NCBI GenBank assembly: GCA_963546395.1
Contig: CAUUMS010000007.1
Coordinates: 1-64,000 of the forward strand
DNA from: Bacteroides_D sp963546395
Lineage (GTDB): Bacteria > Bacteroidota > Bacteroidia > Bacteroidales > CAJPTX01
Direction: 5' to 3'
DNA length: 64,000 nt
Numbering within the stretch: the first letter of the stretch is position 1; each line of letters starts with the position of its first letter. The notes beneath the pieces were generated by a model that was not told the DNA's origin, did not search any database, and saw only the letters and a program-made list of their open reading frames with translations. Positions 35,031 to 43,985 of the stretch are shown here, in pieces. Made by a program: the position numbers and the translations under genes.

Positions 35031-35110
35031 GGGTCACGGTGCCCCACGTGGGCAGAATCGGCCCGCTACTCCATCCACTCGTGGGGTGTAGATGGGAACA
35101 GCCACCAAGG

Positions 35111-35650
35111 ATGGGATGGTTCACGCTGACTCACAATCCGCACAACCATTACTGCGGGTTCAATCGAGACTACGCCGTGCTGCAAGGGCATGACTGCGGT
35201 GTCGACGTGATCCAACAGTACATTGCGTCCAGCTCCCAGGGCGCGTTGCTCACCGGCTACTATCGGGCTCATGTCCTACCATCAAGCGGCATCAGGCTGA
35301 TCTACATTGGGGATGATCGCCCTCTGTGCAACTGCGGTGGGTGGGAGCTGATAGGATTCGACTGCGGCTACTTTTACGACGAGCAGGAGGATTTTTACGC
35401 TGGGTTCTCCACCATAGCGAATGAGATGCTCAGGATGGATAATCCGCTGCACCACGAGTACCGAAGCCGGTTGAATGCCTCTGCGCTATTCCCCACCGCT
35501 GAGCTAGCCACGGCATATGGCCGAGACAGGGAGGCGAGCCTTGCGGACAATCGCTATCACCTCGAGGACGCATTTAGCACCTTCACGGTGCTGCCCATCT
35601 ATTGCCACACTGCCCCCTCATCCATGCGCCAGCCATCCGAGCCGAACTAA
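35111..35650 (+). CDS. Orphan hypothetical protein
   Basis: About 179 aa, family not recognised. Cys/His/aromatic-rich start (HNPHNHYCGFNRDYAVLQGHDC), then CNCGGWELIGFDCGYFYDEQEDFY, suggesting a metal site or disulfides, though no signal peptide is present. The C-terminal third is more ordinary. I use ATG 35111; the same frame stays open to a GTG at 35039 directly after the previous gene. It may be an accessory or immunity-type protein; that is a guess from composition only. Confidence 0.5.
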   Translation: MGWFTLTHNPHNHYCGFNRDYAVLQGHDCGVDVIQQYIASSSQGALLTGYYRAHVLPSSGIRLIYIGDDRPLCNCGGWELIGFDCGYFYDEQEDFYAGFSTIANEMLRMDNPLHHEYRSRLNASALFPTAELATAYGRDREASLADNRYHLEDAFSTFTVLPIYCHTAPSSMRQPSEPN

Positions 35651-35800
35651 TGGCATATTTAGTGCACGTAAATAGCCTTGCACCGGCCCTCCCTCGCTAG
35701 AGGTGTCAGTGGCTCTTCACGTCCCATTAGGGCGTGCGCATAGGTGTCTGTTGATGTCTTTATGGCAGATACTAGGCTTCACAAATCAAACTGAAATTCA

Positions 35801-35808
35801 TACCTTCG
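35801..35808 (+). promoter_or_regulatory. Likely -7 box of the transketolase cluster
   Basis: TACCTTCG, one mismatch from consensus; leader about 138 nt to the chosen ATG. Confidence 0.4.
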
Positions 35809-35945
35809 CGGTAGAACGGGGCTCAGACCATGAGACCGCCCATGATTACCCAACAGCGAGCGATCCACCATCCCGGTGGGCCTTGCGAGTGGGCAGGACG
35901 GAAGCCAGAATGAAGCCCCCGTGCAGCCGCACGGAACGTATTTGC

Positions 35946-36824
35946 ATGAACACAGTGCAAAATGCCTCTGGAACAATGGCGAACATAGCCAAGCTCGAGG
36001 AAATCGCCCGTCAGACGCGCAGAGATGCCCTGCGCATGGTGCATTCTGTAGCCAGCGGTCATCCGGGGGGCGCCCTCGACTGCGCCGATTACCTGGTGGC
36101 GCTGTACTTCGATGCCATGAAGTACACCCCCTCCCCATTCAACGTGGGCGGGGACGGGGAAGACATGTTCTTCCTATCCAACGGTCACGTCTCAGCAGCC
36201 TGGTACAGCGTGCTAGCACGTGCCGGTTACTTCACCGTGCACGAGTTGGGCACATTCCGCCGACTCGGCTCGCGCCTTCAGGGACACCCCACCGCGGCCG
36301 AAGGATTACCGGGCGTACGCATTGCCTCGGGCTCCCTGGGGCAGGGACTATCTGTGGCCTGCGGTGCCGCGCTGGCTAAGCGCATGCGCGGTGACGAGCA
36401 CTGGGTGTACTCGCTCCACGGGGACGGCGAGTTGCAGGAGGGGCAAATCTGGGAGGCGGCACTATTCGCCGCGGCTAAAGGGCTCGACCGGCTCATAGCC
36501 GCAGTGGATTGCAACAACGCCCAGATCGATGGCCCCGTAGATCAGGTGATGCCCCTTGGGCCCCTCGAGGACAAATGGCGCTCGTTCGGCTGGACAGTGC
36601 TGCACTGCCAGGGGCACAGCATGCTCGATCTTGTCACGACATTGCAAAAGGCCCGCGGCCTCGCCGGGGGTGGCAAGCCCATTGCGCTCTTGCTAGATAC
36701 CAGCATGGGCCACGGAGTCGACTTCATGGAGGGCGACTACCGATGGCACGGGAAAGCCCCGAACGATGAGCAGCTGGCCAATGCGCTCAAGCAGCTACCA
36801 CCCACATCGCTCGGCGATTACTAG
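35946..36824 (+). CDS. Transketolase, N-terminal (TPP-binding) subunit
   Basis: 292 aa. Equivalent to the pyrimidine/diphosphate-binding first half of transketolase: SVASGHPGGALDCADYLVALYF, DMFFLSNGHVSAAWYSVL, ASGSLGQGLSVACGAALAKR, and the ThDP motif GDGELQEGQIWEAA … DCNNAQIDG. Works with the C-terminal subunit at 37306 to interconvert pentose and triose/hexose phosphates. ATG at 35946 used; ATG at 35976 is equally possible, and in-frame codons further upstream are unlike the family. Unlike most split transketolases, another gene lies between the two halves. Confidence 0.9.
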   Translation: MNTVQNASGTMANIAKLEEIARQTRRDALRMVHSVASGHPGGALDCADYLVALYFDAMKYTPSPFNVGGDGEDMFFLSNGHVSAAWYSVLARAGYFTVHELGTFRRLGSRLQGHPTAAEGLPGVRIASGSLGQGLSVACGAALAKRMRGDEHWVYSLHGDGELQEGQIWEAALFAAAKGLDRLIAAVDCNNAQIDGPVDQVMPLGPLEDKWRSFGWTVLHCQGHSMLDLVTTLQKARGLAGGGKPIALLLDTSMGHGVDFMEGDYRWHGKAPNDEQLANALKQLPPTSLGDY

Positions 36825-36871
36825 CACCTGCGTCAACCCGTCTGACTTCACTTCCTCATAGGACATTTTGC

Positions 36872-37270
36872 ATGAAGAACATTGTAGTCATCGCCCATGA
36901 CGCCAAGAAGCCGGAGCTCGTGCGATTTCTGAAGGAGCGTCTGGAATGGCTGAAGGGGGTTAACCTGCTGGCAACCGGTCGCACGGCCGAGTACATCGAG
37001 TCGCACGACATCCCCTGCAAGCACCTGAGCCCCGGGCAATCTGGGGGCTACATCCAGATCACCGAAATGATCGACCGCCGAGAGATAGACATCGTCATCT
37101 TCCTGCGCGATCACCGGGTGGTGCAGCAGCATCATGAGGATATTCGTCGCCTCCTCGAGGCATGCAACGTGCACAACATTCCCCTGGCCACCAACTACGC
37201 TAGCGCCGAGCTCCTCATCATCGGGCTGATTCGCAAGGAGGCCGCTGAACGTCAACAACATAAAGCGTAG
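36872..37270 (+). CDS. mgsA: Methylglyoxal synthase-like protein with altered active site
   Basis: 132 aa, the MgsA/MGS-like fold. IAHD (7-10), LLATGRTAEYI (32-42), LSPGQSGGYIQI (52-63), DIVIFLRD (73-80), HHEDIRRLLEAC (87-98) and NIPLATN (102-108) line up with MgsA blocks. True MgsA, which makes methylglyoxal from dihydroxyacetone phosphate, has GGD in the third block, whose Asp is the catalytic base; here it is GGY (Tyr60). The phosphate-binding TG and ATN segments remain. It is either an inactive or repurposed member. It sits between the two transketolase halves on the same strand, spacing 47 and 35 nt. Confidence 0.75.
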   Translation: MKNIVVIAHDAKKPELVRFLKERLEWLKGVNLLATGRTAEYIESHDIPCKHLSPGQSGGYIQITEMIDRREIDIVIFLRDHRVVQQHHEDIRRLLEACNVHNIPLATNYASAELLIIGLIRKEAAERQQHKA

Positions 37271-37305
37271 ATCCCCACCACCAATTCAATCGCACACCGT
37301 TTCCT

Positions 37306-38268
37306 ATGGAACGCATTACCTCCCTTGGTAATAAGGACACTCGCTCAGGATTTGGCGCAGGCCTCCACATAGCGGGCAAGGCCGACGAGCGTATCGTGGC
37401 CCTATGCGCCGACCTCATGGGGTCGCTCAAGATGGATGCCTTCGCCCGCGACTTCCCCCTGCGCTACATCGAGTGCGGTATTGCCGAGGCTAACATGATG
37501 GGGGTAGCAGCCGGATTGGCCGTGGGAGGGCTCATCCCATTCGCGGGTACCTTCGCCGCCTTTGCCACAGGACGGGTGTACGACCAGATACGCCAAAGCA
37601 TCGCCTACTCGCAGACCAACGTCAAGATATGCGCCTCGCACGCCGGCATCACCCTCGGGGAGGACGGGGCCACGCACCAGATCCTGGAGGACATCGGCCT
37701 CATGCGCATGCTACCGCATTTGACCGTGCTAGTGCCCTGCGACTACAATCAGACCACCGCGGCCACCCTTGCAGCCGCGAGCCACGTGGGCCCGGTGTAC
37801 CTACGTTTCGGGCGTCCTTCCGTGCCCAACTTCACCGCAGAGGGTGAACCCTTCATCATTGGCAAGGCGCAACACCTGATTCCAGGACAAGATGTCACCA
37901 TTTTTGCCTGTGGACACCTCGTATGGCACGCCCTCGAGGCGGCGTACGCGCTACAGGCCGACGGGATCTCGGCGGAGGTTATCAACATCCACACCATCAA
38001 GCCCCTCGATGAGCAGGCCATAATAGAGAGTGCCCAGCGCACCCGCGCTGTTGTGACTGCTGAGGAGCATATGCGGCACGGTGGACTAGGCGATGCCGTG
38101 GCCCAGGTGCTGGCACGTCACTACCCCACCCCGCAGGAGTATGTGGCTGTGAACGACCAGTTTGGCCAGAGCGGAACCCCCGACGAGCTCTTGGATCACT
38201 ACGGCCTCAACGCAAAGGGCATCATTCAGGCCGTGCGTAGCGTCCTCGAAAGGAAATTGGCTGAGTGA
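37306..38268 (+). CDS. Transketolase, C-terminal subunit
   Basis: 320 aa covering the pyrimidine-binding and C-terminal domains. FAGTFAAFATGRVYDQIRQSIAYSQTNVKICASHAGITLGEDGATHQILEDIGLMR contains the catalytic Glu region and the GATHQ motif. It then shows HLTVLVPCDYNQT, VYLRFGRP, EVINIHTIKPLD, TAEEH, and FGQSGTPDELL. It completes the split enzyme with 35946-36824. It ends in TGATG, overlapping the next small gene by one base. Confidence 0.93.
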   Translation: MERITSLGNKDTRSGFGAGLHIAGKADERIVALCADLMGSLKMDAFARDFPLRYIECGIAEANMMGVAAGLAVGGLIPFAGTFAAFATGRVYDQIRQSIAYSQTNVKICASHAGITLGEDGATHQILEDIGLMRMLPHLTVLVPCDYNQTTAATLAAASHVGPVYLRFGRPSVPNFTAEGEPFIIGKAQHLIPGQDVTIFACGHLVWHALEAAYALQADGISAEVINIHTIKPLDEQAIIESAQRTRAVVTAEEHMRHGGLGDAVAQVLARHYPTPQEYVAVNDQFGQSGTPDELLDHYGLNAKGIIQAVRSVLERKLAE

Positions 38269-38459
38269 TGCTCCAGCCTCACGGCTCCACGCCCGTTCCC
38301 GAGGTGAACGATGCGCCAGGTGACGCATCGTCCGAATCATCCAGCACCCCACAAAGCTCCGGGAGCCGCCTTGCGGCCCTGCGATCCATGGTTGCCCTCG
38401 CGCTGGGATTTGCCGCGATGGTGATACTCTTCTACCTGCTCCTCTGGCTCGTCATTTAG
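38268..38459 (+). CDS. Small membrane protein after transketolase
   Basis: 63 aa. A low-complexity Ser/Pro/Asp N-terminus followed by one C-terminal hydrophobic helix (MVALALGFAAMVILFYLLLWLVI with minor breaks). Its ATG shares a base with the transketolase stop (TGATG), so it is probably translationally coupled and real despite its size. A GTG three bases earlier could also serve. Function unknown. Confidence 0.55.
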   Translation: MLQPHGSTPVPEVNDAPGDASSESSSTPQSSGSRLAALRSMVALALGFAAMVILFYLLLWLVI

Positions 38460-38585
38460 CGCAACGTCGTCTGCGAGCCCTGCGCAATGCGCGCTCGAGC
38501 GAGGTGTTCCCCATATTGTCCCCCATGCTGATGCGAGGCGGTGGCCAGGCCATTGCATGCGCACCCCGTATTCGGCTTTTGTTGC

Positions 38586-38593
38586 TACCTTTG
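38586..38593 (+). promoter_or_regulatory. -7 promoter box of floA
   Basis: TACCTTTG in the 219-nt gap before floA; leader of about 80 nt. Confidence 0.6.
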
Positions 38594-38678
38594 CTAAGGC
38601 AACTAGCTGAGGGGGTGAGGCTGGGCGAGCATTATTCCCCCGAGGAGCTGCGAACCTGGAAACGTAAAATTTTTCATC

Positions 38679-39668
38679 ATGAACTTTGGCATAGCCATCG
38701 CAATGATTGTGGGGGCACTCGTGGTGCTGTGGGTGCTCTTCTACTTTGTGCCCGTGGGCCTGTGGTTTTCAGCCCTCGTCTCGGGCGTGCGCGTGTCGCT
38801 CATCCAGCTCATCCTCATGCGCTGGCGCCGTGTGCCACCCCGCACCATCGTCCAGGCCCTCATTGAGGGTACCAAGGCCGGCCTCACGCTATACCGTAAC
38901 GATCTGGAGGCTCACCTCCTGGCAGGCGGCAACGTGAGCCGCGTGGTGCATGCGCTAGTGTCGGCGCAGAAGGCCAACATACCCCTCGATTTCCGCATGG
39001 CAACGGCCATCGACCTCGCGGGCCGCGACGTGTACGAGGCCGTGCAGATGTCCGTAATCCCGAAGGTGATCAACACGCCCCCCGTGACTGCCGTGGCGAA
39101 GGATGGTATCCAGCTCATCGCCAAGGCGCGTGTCACCGTGCGGGCCAACATCAAGCAGCTCGTGGGTGGGGCTGGTGAGGAGACTGTGCTTGCCCGTGTG
39201 GGTGAGGGCATCGTCTCATCCATCGGCTCCTCCGACTCGCATAAGCGCGTGCTCGAGAACCCCGATTTCATCTCCCGCGTGGTGCTCGAAAAGGGGCTCG
39301 ATGCGGGTACTGCCTTTGAAATCCTCTCCATCGACATTGCCGACATCGACATCGGTCGCAACATTGGGGCCGTGCTGCAAATGGATCAGGCCAATGCCGA
39401 CAAGAACATAGCCCAGGCTAAGGCCGAGGAGCGTAGGGCGATGGCTGTGGCCACCGAGCAGGAGATGCGCGCCAAGGCGCAGGAGATGCGTGCCAAGGTG
39501 ATAGAGGCCGAGGCGCAGATCCCCCTGGCTATGGCTGCCGCCCTGCGTGACGGGAACCTGGGCGTGATGGATTACTACCAGATGAAGAACATTCAGGCCG
39601 ACACCACGATGCGTGAGCATCTGGGCACGCCGGCCAATGACAAGCCTGCGAGCATCACCCCATCGTAG
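38679..39668 (+). CDS. floA: Flotillin-like protein FloA
   Basis: 329 aa. N-terminal membrane hairpin (FGIAIAMIVGALVVLWVLFYFVPVGLWF), then RVSLIQLILMRWRRVPPRTIV, the SPFH-like domain (IPLDFRMATAIDLAGRDVYEAVQMS, PPVTAVAKDGIQLIAKARVTVRANI), and an Ala/Glu/Lys-rich coiled coil (ADKNIAQAKAEERRAMA). It scaffolds ordered membrane microdomains and is widely conserved in Bacteroidetes and Firmicutes. Own promoter upstream and a strong terminator 23 nt downstream, so monocistronic. No NfeD partner is adjacent. Confidence 0.95.
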   Translation: MNFGIAIAMIVGALVVLWVLFYFVPVGLWFSALVSGVRVSLIQLILMRWRRVPPRTIVQALIEGTKAGLTLYRNDLEAHLLAGGNVSRVVHALVSAQKANIPLDFRMATAIDLAGRDVYEAVQMSVIPKVINTPPVTAVAKDGIQLIAKARVTVRANIKQLVGGAGEETVLARVGEGIVSSIGSSDSHKRVLENPDFISRVVLEKGLDAGTAFEILSIDIADIDIGRNIGAVLQMDQANADKNIAQAKAEERRAMAVATEQEMRAKAQEMRAKVIEAEAQIPLAMAAALRDGNLGVMDYYQMKNIQADTTMREHLGTPANDKPASITPS

Positions 39669-39690
39669 TGCCGCGCAGCGCACCGCATGC

Positions 39691-39727
39691 GGGGGAGGTT
39701 ACCACTGGTGGCCTCCCCCTTCTTTTT
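39691..39727 (+). terminator. Rho-independent terminator of floA
   Basis: GGGGGAGG … CCTCCCCC stem followed by TTCTTTTT. Confidence 0.88.
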
Positions 39728-39840
39728 GCCCCGCAGGCACCTCTCCCCGTCGTTCATTGGGCAACTATGGGACGAATGCCCCAGGTGGCAAGATCGGGTC
39801 ACCACGGCTGCCACGCAGGCGCATAGCGACCAGCGTGCAG

Positions 39841-39930
39841 GGCTACCATCGTGGGAACCATAAGACACCAACGACGTATCAAGTCCCTATTTGGGCGGCG
39901 AAATACGGACTTGGTACGGCGATGCTACCA
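39841..39930 (+). repeat. Dispersed palindromic element, copy 2
   Basis: Starts GGCTACCATC; ACACCAACGACG leads into the palindrome 39871-39919, where GTATCAAGTCCCTATTT pairs with AAATACGGACTTGGTAC with few mismatches; ends GCGATGCTACC. The cleanest stem of the three copies (others at 15984 and 58201). Confidence 0.8.
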
Positions 39931-40222
39931 CATTGCCATAGGGCCAATAGGGGGAATCTCAACCCGCAATCCGCGCTTCGAATCGGGTCGCAAGCCCGCG
40001 CTTTCGAATCCTAAACAGGGCTTTTTCGAGCCCCCTAGAGGACGTTACACCTGTAAAATGGAGAGTGACACAACGGGTGGTTAGAGGATCCTGCGCATCG
40101 CTGCCTCCATCAGGCTTTGCGGCCACTGGAGGTCATATGCGCTGGCGGCCCTCGCCACGCTCATGAACCCCATTCGCACGTTCGTCACACGCATACGGGC
40201 GTTGACGCACCCAGCGGGGCAC

Positions 40223-40250
40223 CCCGCAGGCAAACCATAGCACCTGCGGG
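40223..40250 (-). terminator. Possible recQ terminator hairpin
   Basis: 8-bp stem CCCGCAGG/CCTGCGGG with a 12-nt loop, about 70 nt past the recQ stop; no U-tract, so a weak call. Confidence 0.35.
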
Positions 40251-40317
40251 ATGCGTCCGAGTCGCTCGAGCCCCTGGGCTCGCCGATTGAAATGTGTAAA
40301 TGCTGGGGAGGTGGACT

Positions 40318-42513
40318 CTAGTTGCCCATCTCGGAGAGGAAACGTATGCGCACCAGACGGAGCTCCTCCTCGGTGATGTCGAGATCGGCCAGGGCGTTGA
40401 AGGCCTCATCCAGCGAGTCGCTGCTGGCCTCGTGGCGGAAGTAGTCGTACACCTGCTCCTGGAGCTCAGGCTCGACGGTCTGATCCACGTAGTAGCCCAC
40501 ATCGAGGCGTATGCCGCTGCTGACCAGGGATTCTACGTCGGTGAGCAGATCCTCCACCGAGATGCCGCGCGAGGAGGCGATGTCCTCAAAGTCCATCTTG
40601 CGGTCGATGCTCTGGATGAGCGAAATCTTCAGCTGCGAGCGGTTGGGGAGCGATTTCACCACCAAATCCATGGGGCGGGTGATGCCATTCTCCTCCACGT
40701 AGGCCCGTATGAGCTCAACGAACGGCTTGCCGTAACGCTTGGCCTTACCCAGGCTCACGCCCGACATGTATTGCAGCTCCTCGATCGTGACTGGGTACTG
40801 CGCCGTCATATCCTCGAGGGAGGAGTTCTGGAAGATGACGAATGGCGGGACATCATTCTTGCGCGCTTCCTCCTTGCGCAGCCGCTTGAGCATGGAGAGC
40901 AGGGTGGGATCGATGGAGCTCATCCCCTCGTTCTCGCTGATCGACTCCTCGGTGCGTTGCTCCTTGTCGTAATCGTGATCCTCCACCAGATCGATGGGCT
41001 CCGGGTTTTCCAGGTAGGCACTCCCCTTCTCGGTGAGATACAGGAGGCCGTAGCACTGGATGTCCTTCCGCAGGTAGCCGTGCAGGATGGCCTGCCGCAC
41101 GATGCTATGCCAGTAGAAGGCCCCCTTCTCCTGCCCCGAGGCGTACTCGGGGAGCGCATCGTGCTTGTAGAGCTTCACGTCGCTATGCTCGATGCCCGTC
41201 AGGATGTTGACCACATGATCGGCCCGGAAGCCCTCCCCGATTTTCTGCACCACGCGTAGCACGGTGCTAAGGGGGATCTGCCCCTCGAACCGGGGTTGCG
41301 GCGTGCGGCAGTTGTCGCAGCAACCGCACGGAATCTTGTCGTAATGCTCCCCGAAGTAGTGTAGCAGCATGGCCCGGCGGCAGTCACCGCCCTGGGCGTA
41401 GTACTTGGTGTCCTGGATCAGCTGGCGGCCGATCTCCTGCTCGGTCATGGGCTTGCCCTGCATGAAGTGCTCCAGGCGCTTGAGATCCTTGTTGGCAAAG
41501 AAGGCTATACAGCGTCCTTCACCCCCATCGCGGCCAGCGCGGCCCGTCTCTTGGTAGTACCCCTCGAGACTTTTCGGTATGTCGTAATGGATGACGAAGC
41601 GCACGTCGGGCTTGTCGATGCCCATGCCAAAGGCAATGGTGGCCACGATGATGTCAACGTCCTCATTCAGAAAAGCATCCTGATTCTGCGAGCGTGTGGC
41701 CGGATCCTTGCCCGCATGGTACGGCAGGGCCTTAACGCCGTTGACCTTGAGCACCTCGGCCATCTGATCCACCTTCTCGCGGCTCATGCAGTAGATGATG
41801 CCCGACTTGCCCGGATTGTCCTTGATGAAGCGCAGGATCTCCCGCGTGGCATTGTCCTTTGGACGGATCTCGTAGAAGAGGTTGGGCCGGTTAAATGAGG
41901 AGCGGAAGACGGTGGCATTCTGCATGCCGAGGTTCTTCTGGATGTCGTCCTGCACTTTGGGGGTTGCGGTGGCGGTGAGGGCGATGATCGGGGCCACGCC
42001 GATCTCATTCACCAGCGGGCGTATGCGCCGGTACTCGGGGCGGAAATCGTGGCCCCACTCAGAGATGCAGTGGGCCTCATCGATGGCGTAGAAGGAGATG
42101 GGGACATTGCGCAGGAAGTCGATGTTGCGCTCCTTGGTGAGCGACTCGGGAGCCACGTACAGGAGCTTGGTACGACCGCTCGTGACGTCGTCGCGCACGG
42201 CGGCCACCTGCTTGCGATTGAGCGACGAGTTGAGGAAATGCGCAATGCCGTCGAGCTCGCTGTAGCTGCGAATCAGATCGACCTGATTCTTCATCAGGGC
42301 GATGAGGGGCGACACCACGATGGCGGTGCCGGGAAGTATGATGGCCGGCAGCTGGAAGCAGAGCGACTTGCCGCCCCCCGTGGGCATGAGCACGAATGTG
42401 TCGCGCCCTTGCAGGAGGTTGCGTATGATGGCCTCCTGATTGCCCTTGAACGCCTCAAAGCCAAACCACTTGCGCAGCTGGCTCCGGAGCGGAATATCCT
42501 CCCTGTACTCCAT
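40318..42513 (-). CDS. recQ: ATP-dependent DNA helicase RecQ
   Basis: 731 aa 3'-5' helicase for recombination and replication-fork repair. Walker A PTGGGKS (44-50), DEAH (145-148), LTATATPKVQDDI, YCMSREKVDQM, IATIAFGMGIDKPDVRFVIHYDIPKSLEGYYQETGRAGRDG. The Zn-binding C…CGCCDNC cluster follows, then a winged helix and an HRDC domain (about 525-600), plus an extra C-terminal winged-helix-like tail. This longer form is common in Bacteroidetes. Minus-strand promoter box at 42551-42558. Confidence 0.96.
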   Translation of the reverse strand: MEYREDIPLRSQLRKWFGFEAFKGNQEAIIRNLLQGRDTFVLMPTGGGKSLCFQLPAIILPGTAIVVSPLIALMKNQVDLIRSYSELDGIAHFLNSSLNRKQVAAVRDDVTSGRTKLLYVAPESLTKERNIDFLRNVPISFYAIDEAHCISEWGHDFRPEYRRIRPLVNEIGVAPIIALTATATPKVQDDIQKNLGMQNATVFRSSFNRPNLFYEIRPKDNATREILRFIKDNPGKSGIIYCMSREKVDQMAEVLKVNGVKALPYHAGKDPATRSQNQDAFLNEDVDIIVATIAFGMGIDKPDVRFVIHYDIPKSLEGYYQETGRAGRDGGEGRCIAFFANKDLKRLEHFMQGKPMTEQEIGRQLIQDTKYYAQGGDCRRAMLLHYFGEHYDKIPCGCCDNCRTPQPRFEGQIPLSTVLRVVQKIGEGFRADHVVNILTGIEHSDVKLYKHDALPEYASGQEKGAFYWHSIVRQAILHGYLRKDIQCYGLLYLTEKGSAYLENPEPIDLVEDHDYDKEQRTEESISENEGMSSIDPTLLSMLKRLRKEEARKNDVPPFVIFQNSSLEDMTAQYPVTIEELQYMSGVSLGKAKRYGKPFVELIRAYVEENGITRPMDLVVKSLPNRSQLKISLIQSIDRKMDFEDIASSRGISVEDLLTDVESLVSSGIRLDVGYYVDQTVEPELQEQVYDYFRHEASSDSLDEAFNALADLDITEEELRLVRIRFLSEMGN

Positions 42514-42550
42514 AGCGGATACCTAATTGTCTGATTCCATTTCCCCGAGT

Positions 42551-42558
42551 CAAAGGTA
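42551..42558 (-). promoter_or_regulatory. -7 promoter box of recQ
   Basis: TACCTTTG on the minus strand, 38 nt before the ATG. Confidence 0.6.
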
Positions 42559-42674
42559 GCAAAATACGCCACAATACCATAGCGCGGCGCAATTTTTATC
42601 GGCACACGTGGTGTACCGGTCGATTCGTACCCCGGCGCAGTGTGCTATCTTACCATTTTTTACCTGCAATTGTT

Positions 42675-42682
42675 TACCTTTG
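42675..42682 (+). promoter_or_regulatory. -7 promoter box of pgk
   Basis: TACCTTTG, 40 nt before the chosen pgk ATG; it supports 42722 rather than any start further upstream. Confidence 0.65.
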
Positions 42683-42721
42683 CCCCAGGGTCAACCTCAG
42701 CCGGAGGGCCCGTCTACGGCT

Positions 42722-43981
42722 ATGCAAGAGTTTCACCACTACGATTTTGCCGGTAAGCGCGTGCTGGTGCGCGTGGATTTCAACGTGCCGTTCGATAAGT
42801 CGGACAGCATCATCACCGATACCACCCGCATTCAGCGCGTGGTGCCTACCATTGAGTGGATCGTGAGCCATGGGGGGCGTGTCGTGCTCCTCTCGCACAT
42901 GGGTCGCCCCAAGGGGAAGGTGGTTCCTAGCCTCTCGCTCGGGCGCATCGTGCAGACGGTATCTACGCTGGTGGGCAAACATGTGACTTTCTGCAATGAG
43001 TGCGTGGGCGAGCAAGCCCTGGCGGCATCCCACGCACTGCAAGATGGGGAGATTTTGCTGCTGGAGAACGTGCGCTTCCACGCCGAGGATGAGGGCAAAG
43101 TGTCCCGGGCTGAGGGTGAGAGCGACGAGGCCTACGCAGCACGCAAGGCCAGCATGAAGGAGAAGCAGCGCGCTTTTGCCAAGGAGCTGGCGCAGAATGG
43201 TGACTGCTTTGTGCATGATGCCTTTGCGGCAGCACACCGGGCCCATGCCTCCACGTCGTACATCGCGGAGCATTTTCCGCATGACAAGATGTTCGGCCCG
43301 CTGATGATGGACGAGCTGAAGGCTCTCGATAGGGTGATGGAGCACCCCGAGCGTCCGCTAACGGCCATCATGGGTGGAGCCAAGGTGTCGGATAAGATCT
43401 TACTCATAGAGAACCTGATCGACCGAGTCGACAGGATTATCATCGGGGGCGGAATGACCTACACGTTCATCCGGGCTAAGGGTGGCCACATCGGTCAATC
43501 CCTCTGCGAGGAGGATCGGATAGAGACGGCACGCCTCCTGATGGAGAAGGCTGCCAAACGGGGTGTAGAGCTCTTGCTCCCTGAGGATGCGGTGAATGCC
43601 GACCGTTTCGATGCCGAGGCACAACGGAATGAGAGCCGCACTGAGAGCACACCCGACGGATGGATGGGGCTAGACATTGGCCCACGGGCACGTGCTGCCT
43701 TCCGTCAGGCCATCATTGATTCTAAGACGGTGCTCTGGAATGGCCCCATGGGGGTATTTGAGATGCCGGCTTTTGCCGATGGCACCAAGGCTATCGCCGA
43801 GGCGCTGGCTGAGGCTACCCAGCGCGGCACCTACACGCTGGTAGGAGGTGGCGACTCCGTGGCTGCACTCAAGCAGTCGGGGTGTGAGGGAAAAGTCTCC
43901 TATGTCTCCACAGGGGGCGGAGCCATGCTCGAGTATCTGGAAGGCCGAACATTGCCCGGCGTGGCCGCTATTCGTGAGTAG
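42722..43981 (+). CDS. pgk: Phosphoglycerate kinase
   Basis: 419 aa glycolytic enzyme transferring phosphate from 1,3-bisphosphoglycerate to ADP. RVLVRVDFNVPFD, SHMGRPKG, ENVRFHAEDEGK, VHDAFAAAHRAHAS, GPLMMDELKAL, MGGAKVSDKI, GGGMTYTF, LPEDAV, DIGPRA, LWNGPMGVFE, and VGGGDSVAAL. The short insertion after ENVRF (ESDEAYAARKASMKEKQRAFA) is usual in Bacteroidetes. ATG at 42722 follows the -7 box. It leads into the ftsE-like gene 4 nt later. Confidence 0.97.
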   Translation: MQEFHHYDFAGKRVLVRVDFNVPFDKSDSIITDTTRIQRVVPTIEWIVSHGGRVVLLSHMGRPKGKVVPSLSLGRIVQTVSTLVGKHVTFCNECVGEQALAASHALQDGEILLLENVRFHAEDEGKVSRAEGESDEAYAARKASMKEKQRAFAKELAQNGDCFVHDAFAAAHRAHASTSYIAEHFPHDKMFGPLMMDELKALDRVMEHPERPLTAIMGGAKVSDKILLIENLIDRVDRIIIGGGMTYTFIRAKGGHIGQSLCEEDRIETARLLMEKAAKRGVELLLPEDAVNADRFDAEAQRNESRTESTPDGWMGLDIGPRARAAFRQAIIDSKTVLWNGPMGVFEMPAFADGTKAIAEALAEATQRGTYTLVGGGDSVAALKQSGCEGKVSYVSTGGGAMLEYLEGRTLPGVAAIRE

Positions 43982-43985
43982 TCCG

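Larger units (their letters stand above)
39669..40317. other. Gap between floA and recQ
   Basis: Contains the floA terminator, palindromic element copy 2, two close copies of CGCGCTTCGAATC (39972 and 39998, the second with one extra T), and a CCCGCAGG/CCTGCGGG hairpin at 40223-40250 that could end recQ transcription. No gene recognised. Confidence 0.6.

Noticed and set aside
39960..40035. TTCGAATC repeats suggesting a tRNA T-arm
   Set aside because: No acceptor stem, D-arm or anticodon arm can be drawn around either copy.
40300..41259. Long plus-strand open frame (319 codons)
   Set aside because: It is exactly antisense to recQ; high-GC codon use keeps the opposite strand open. The recQ product has all helicase motifs.
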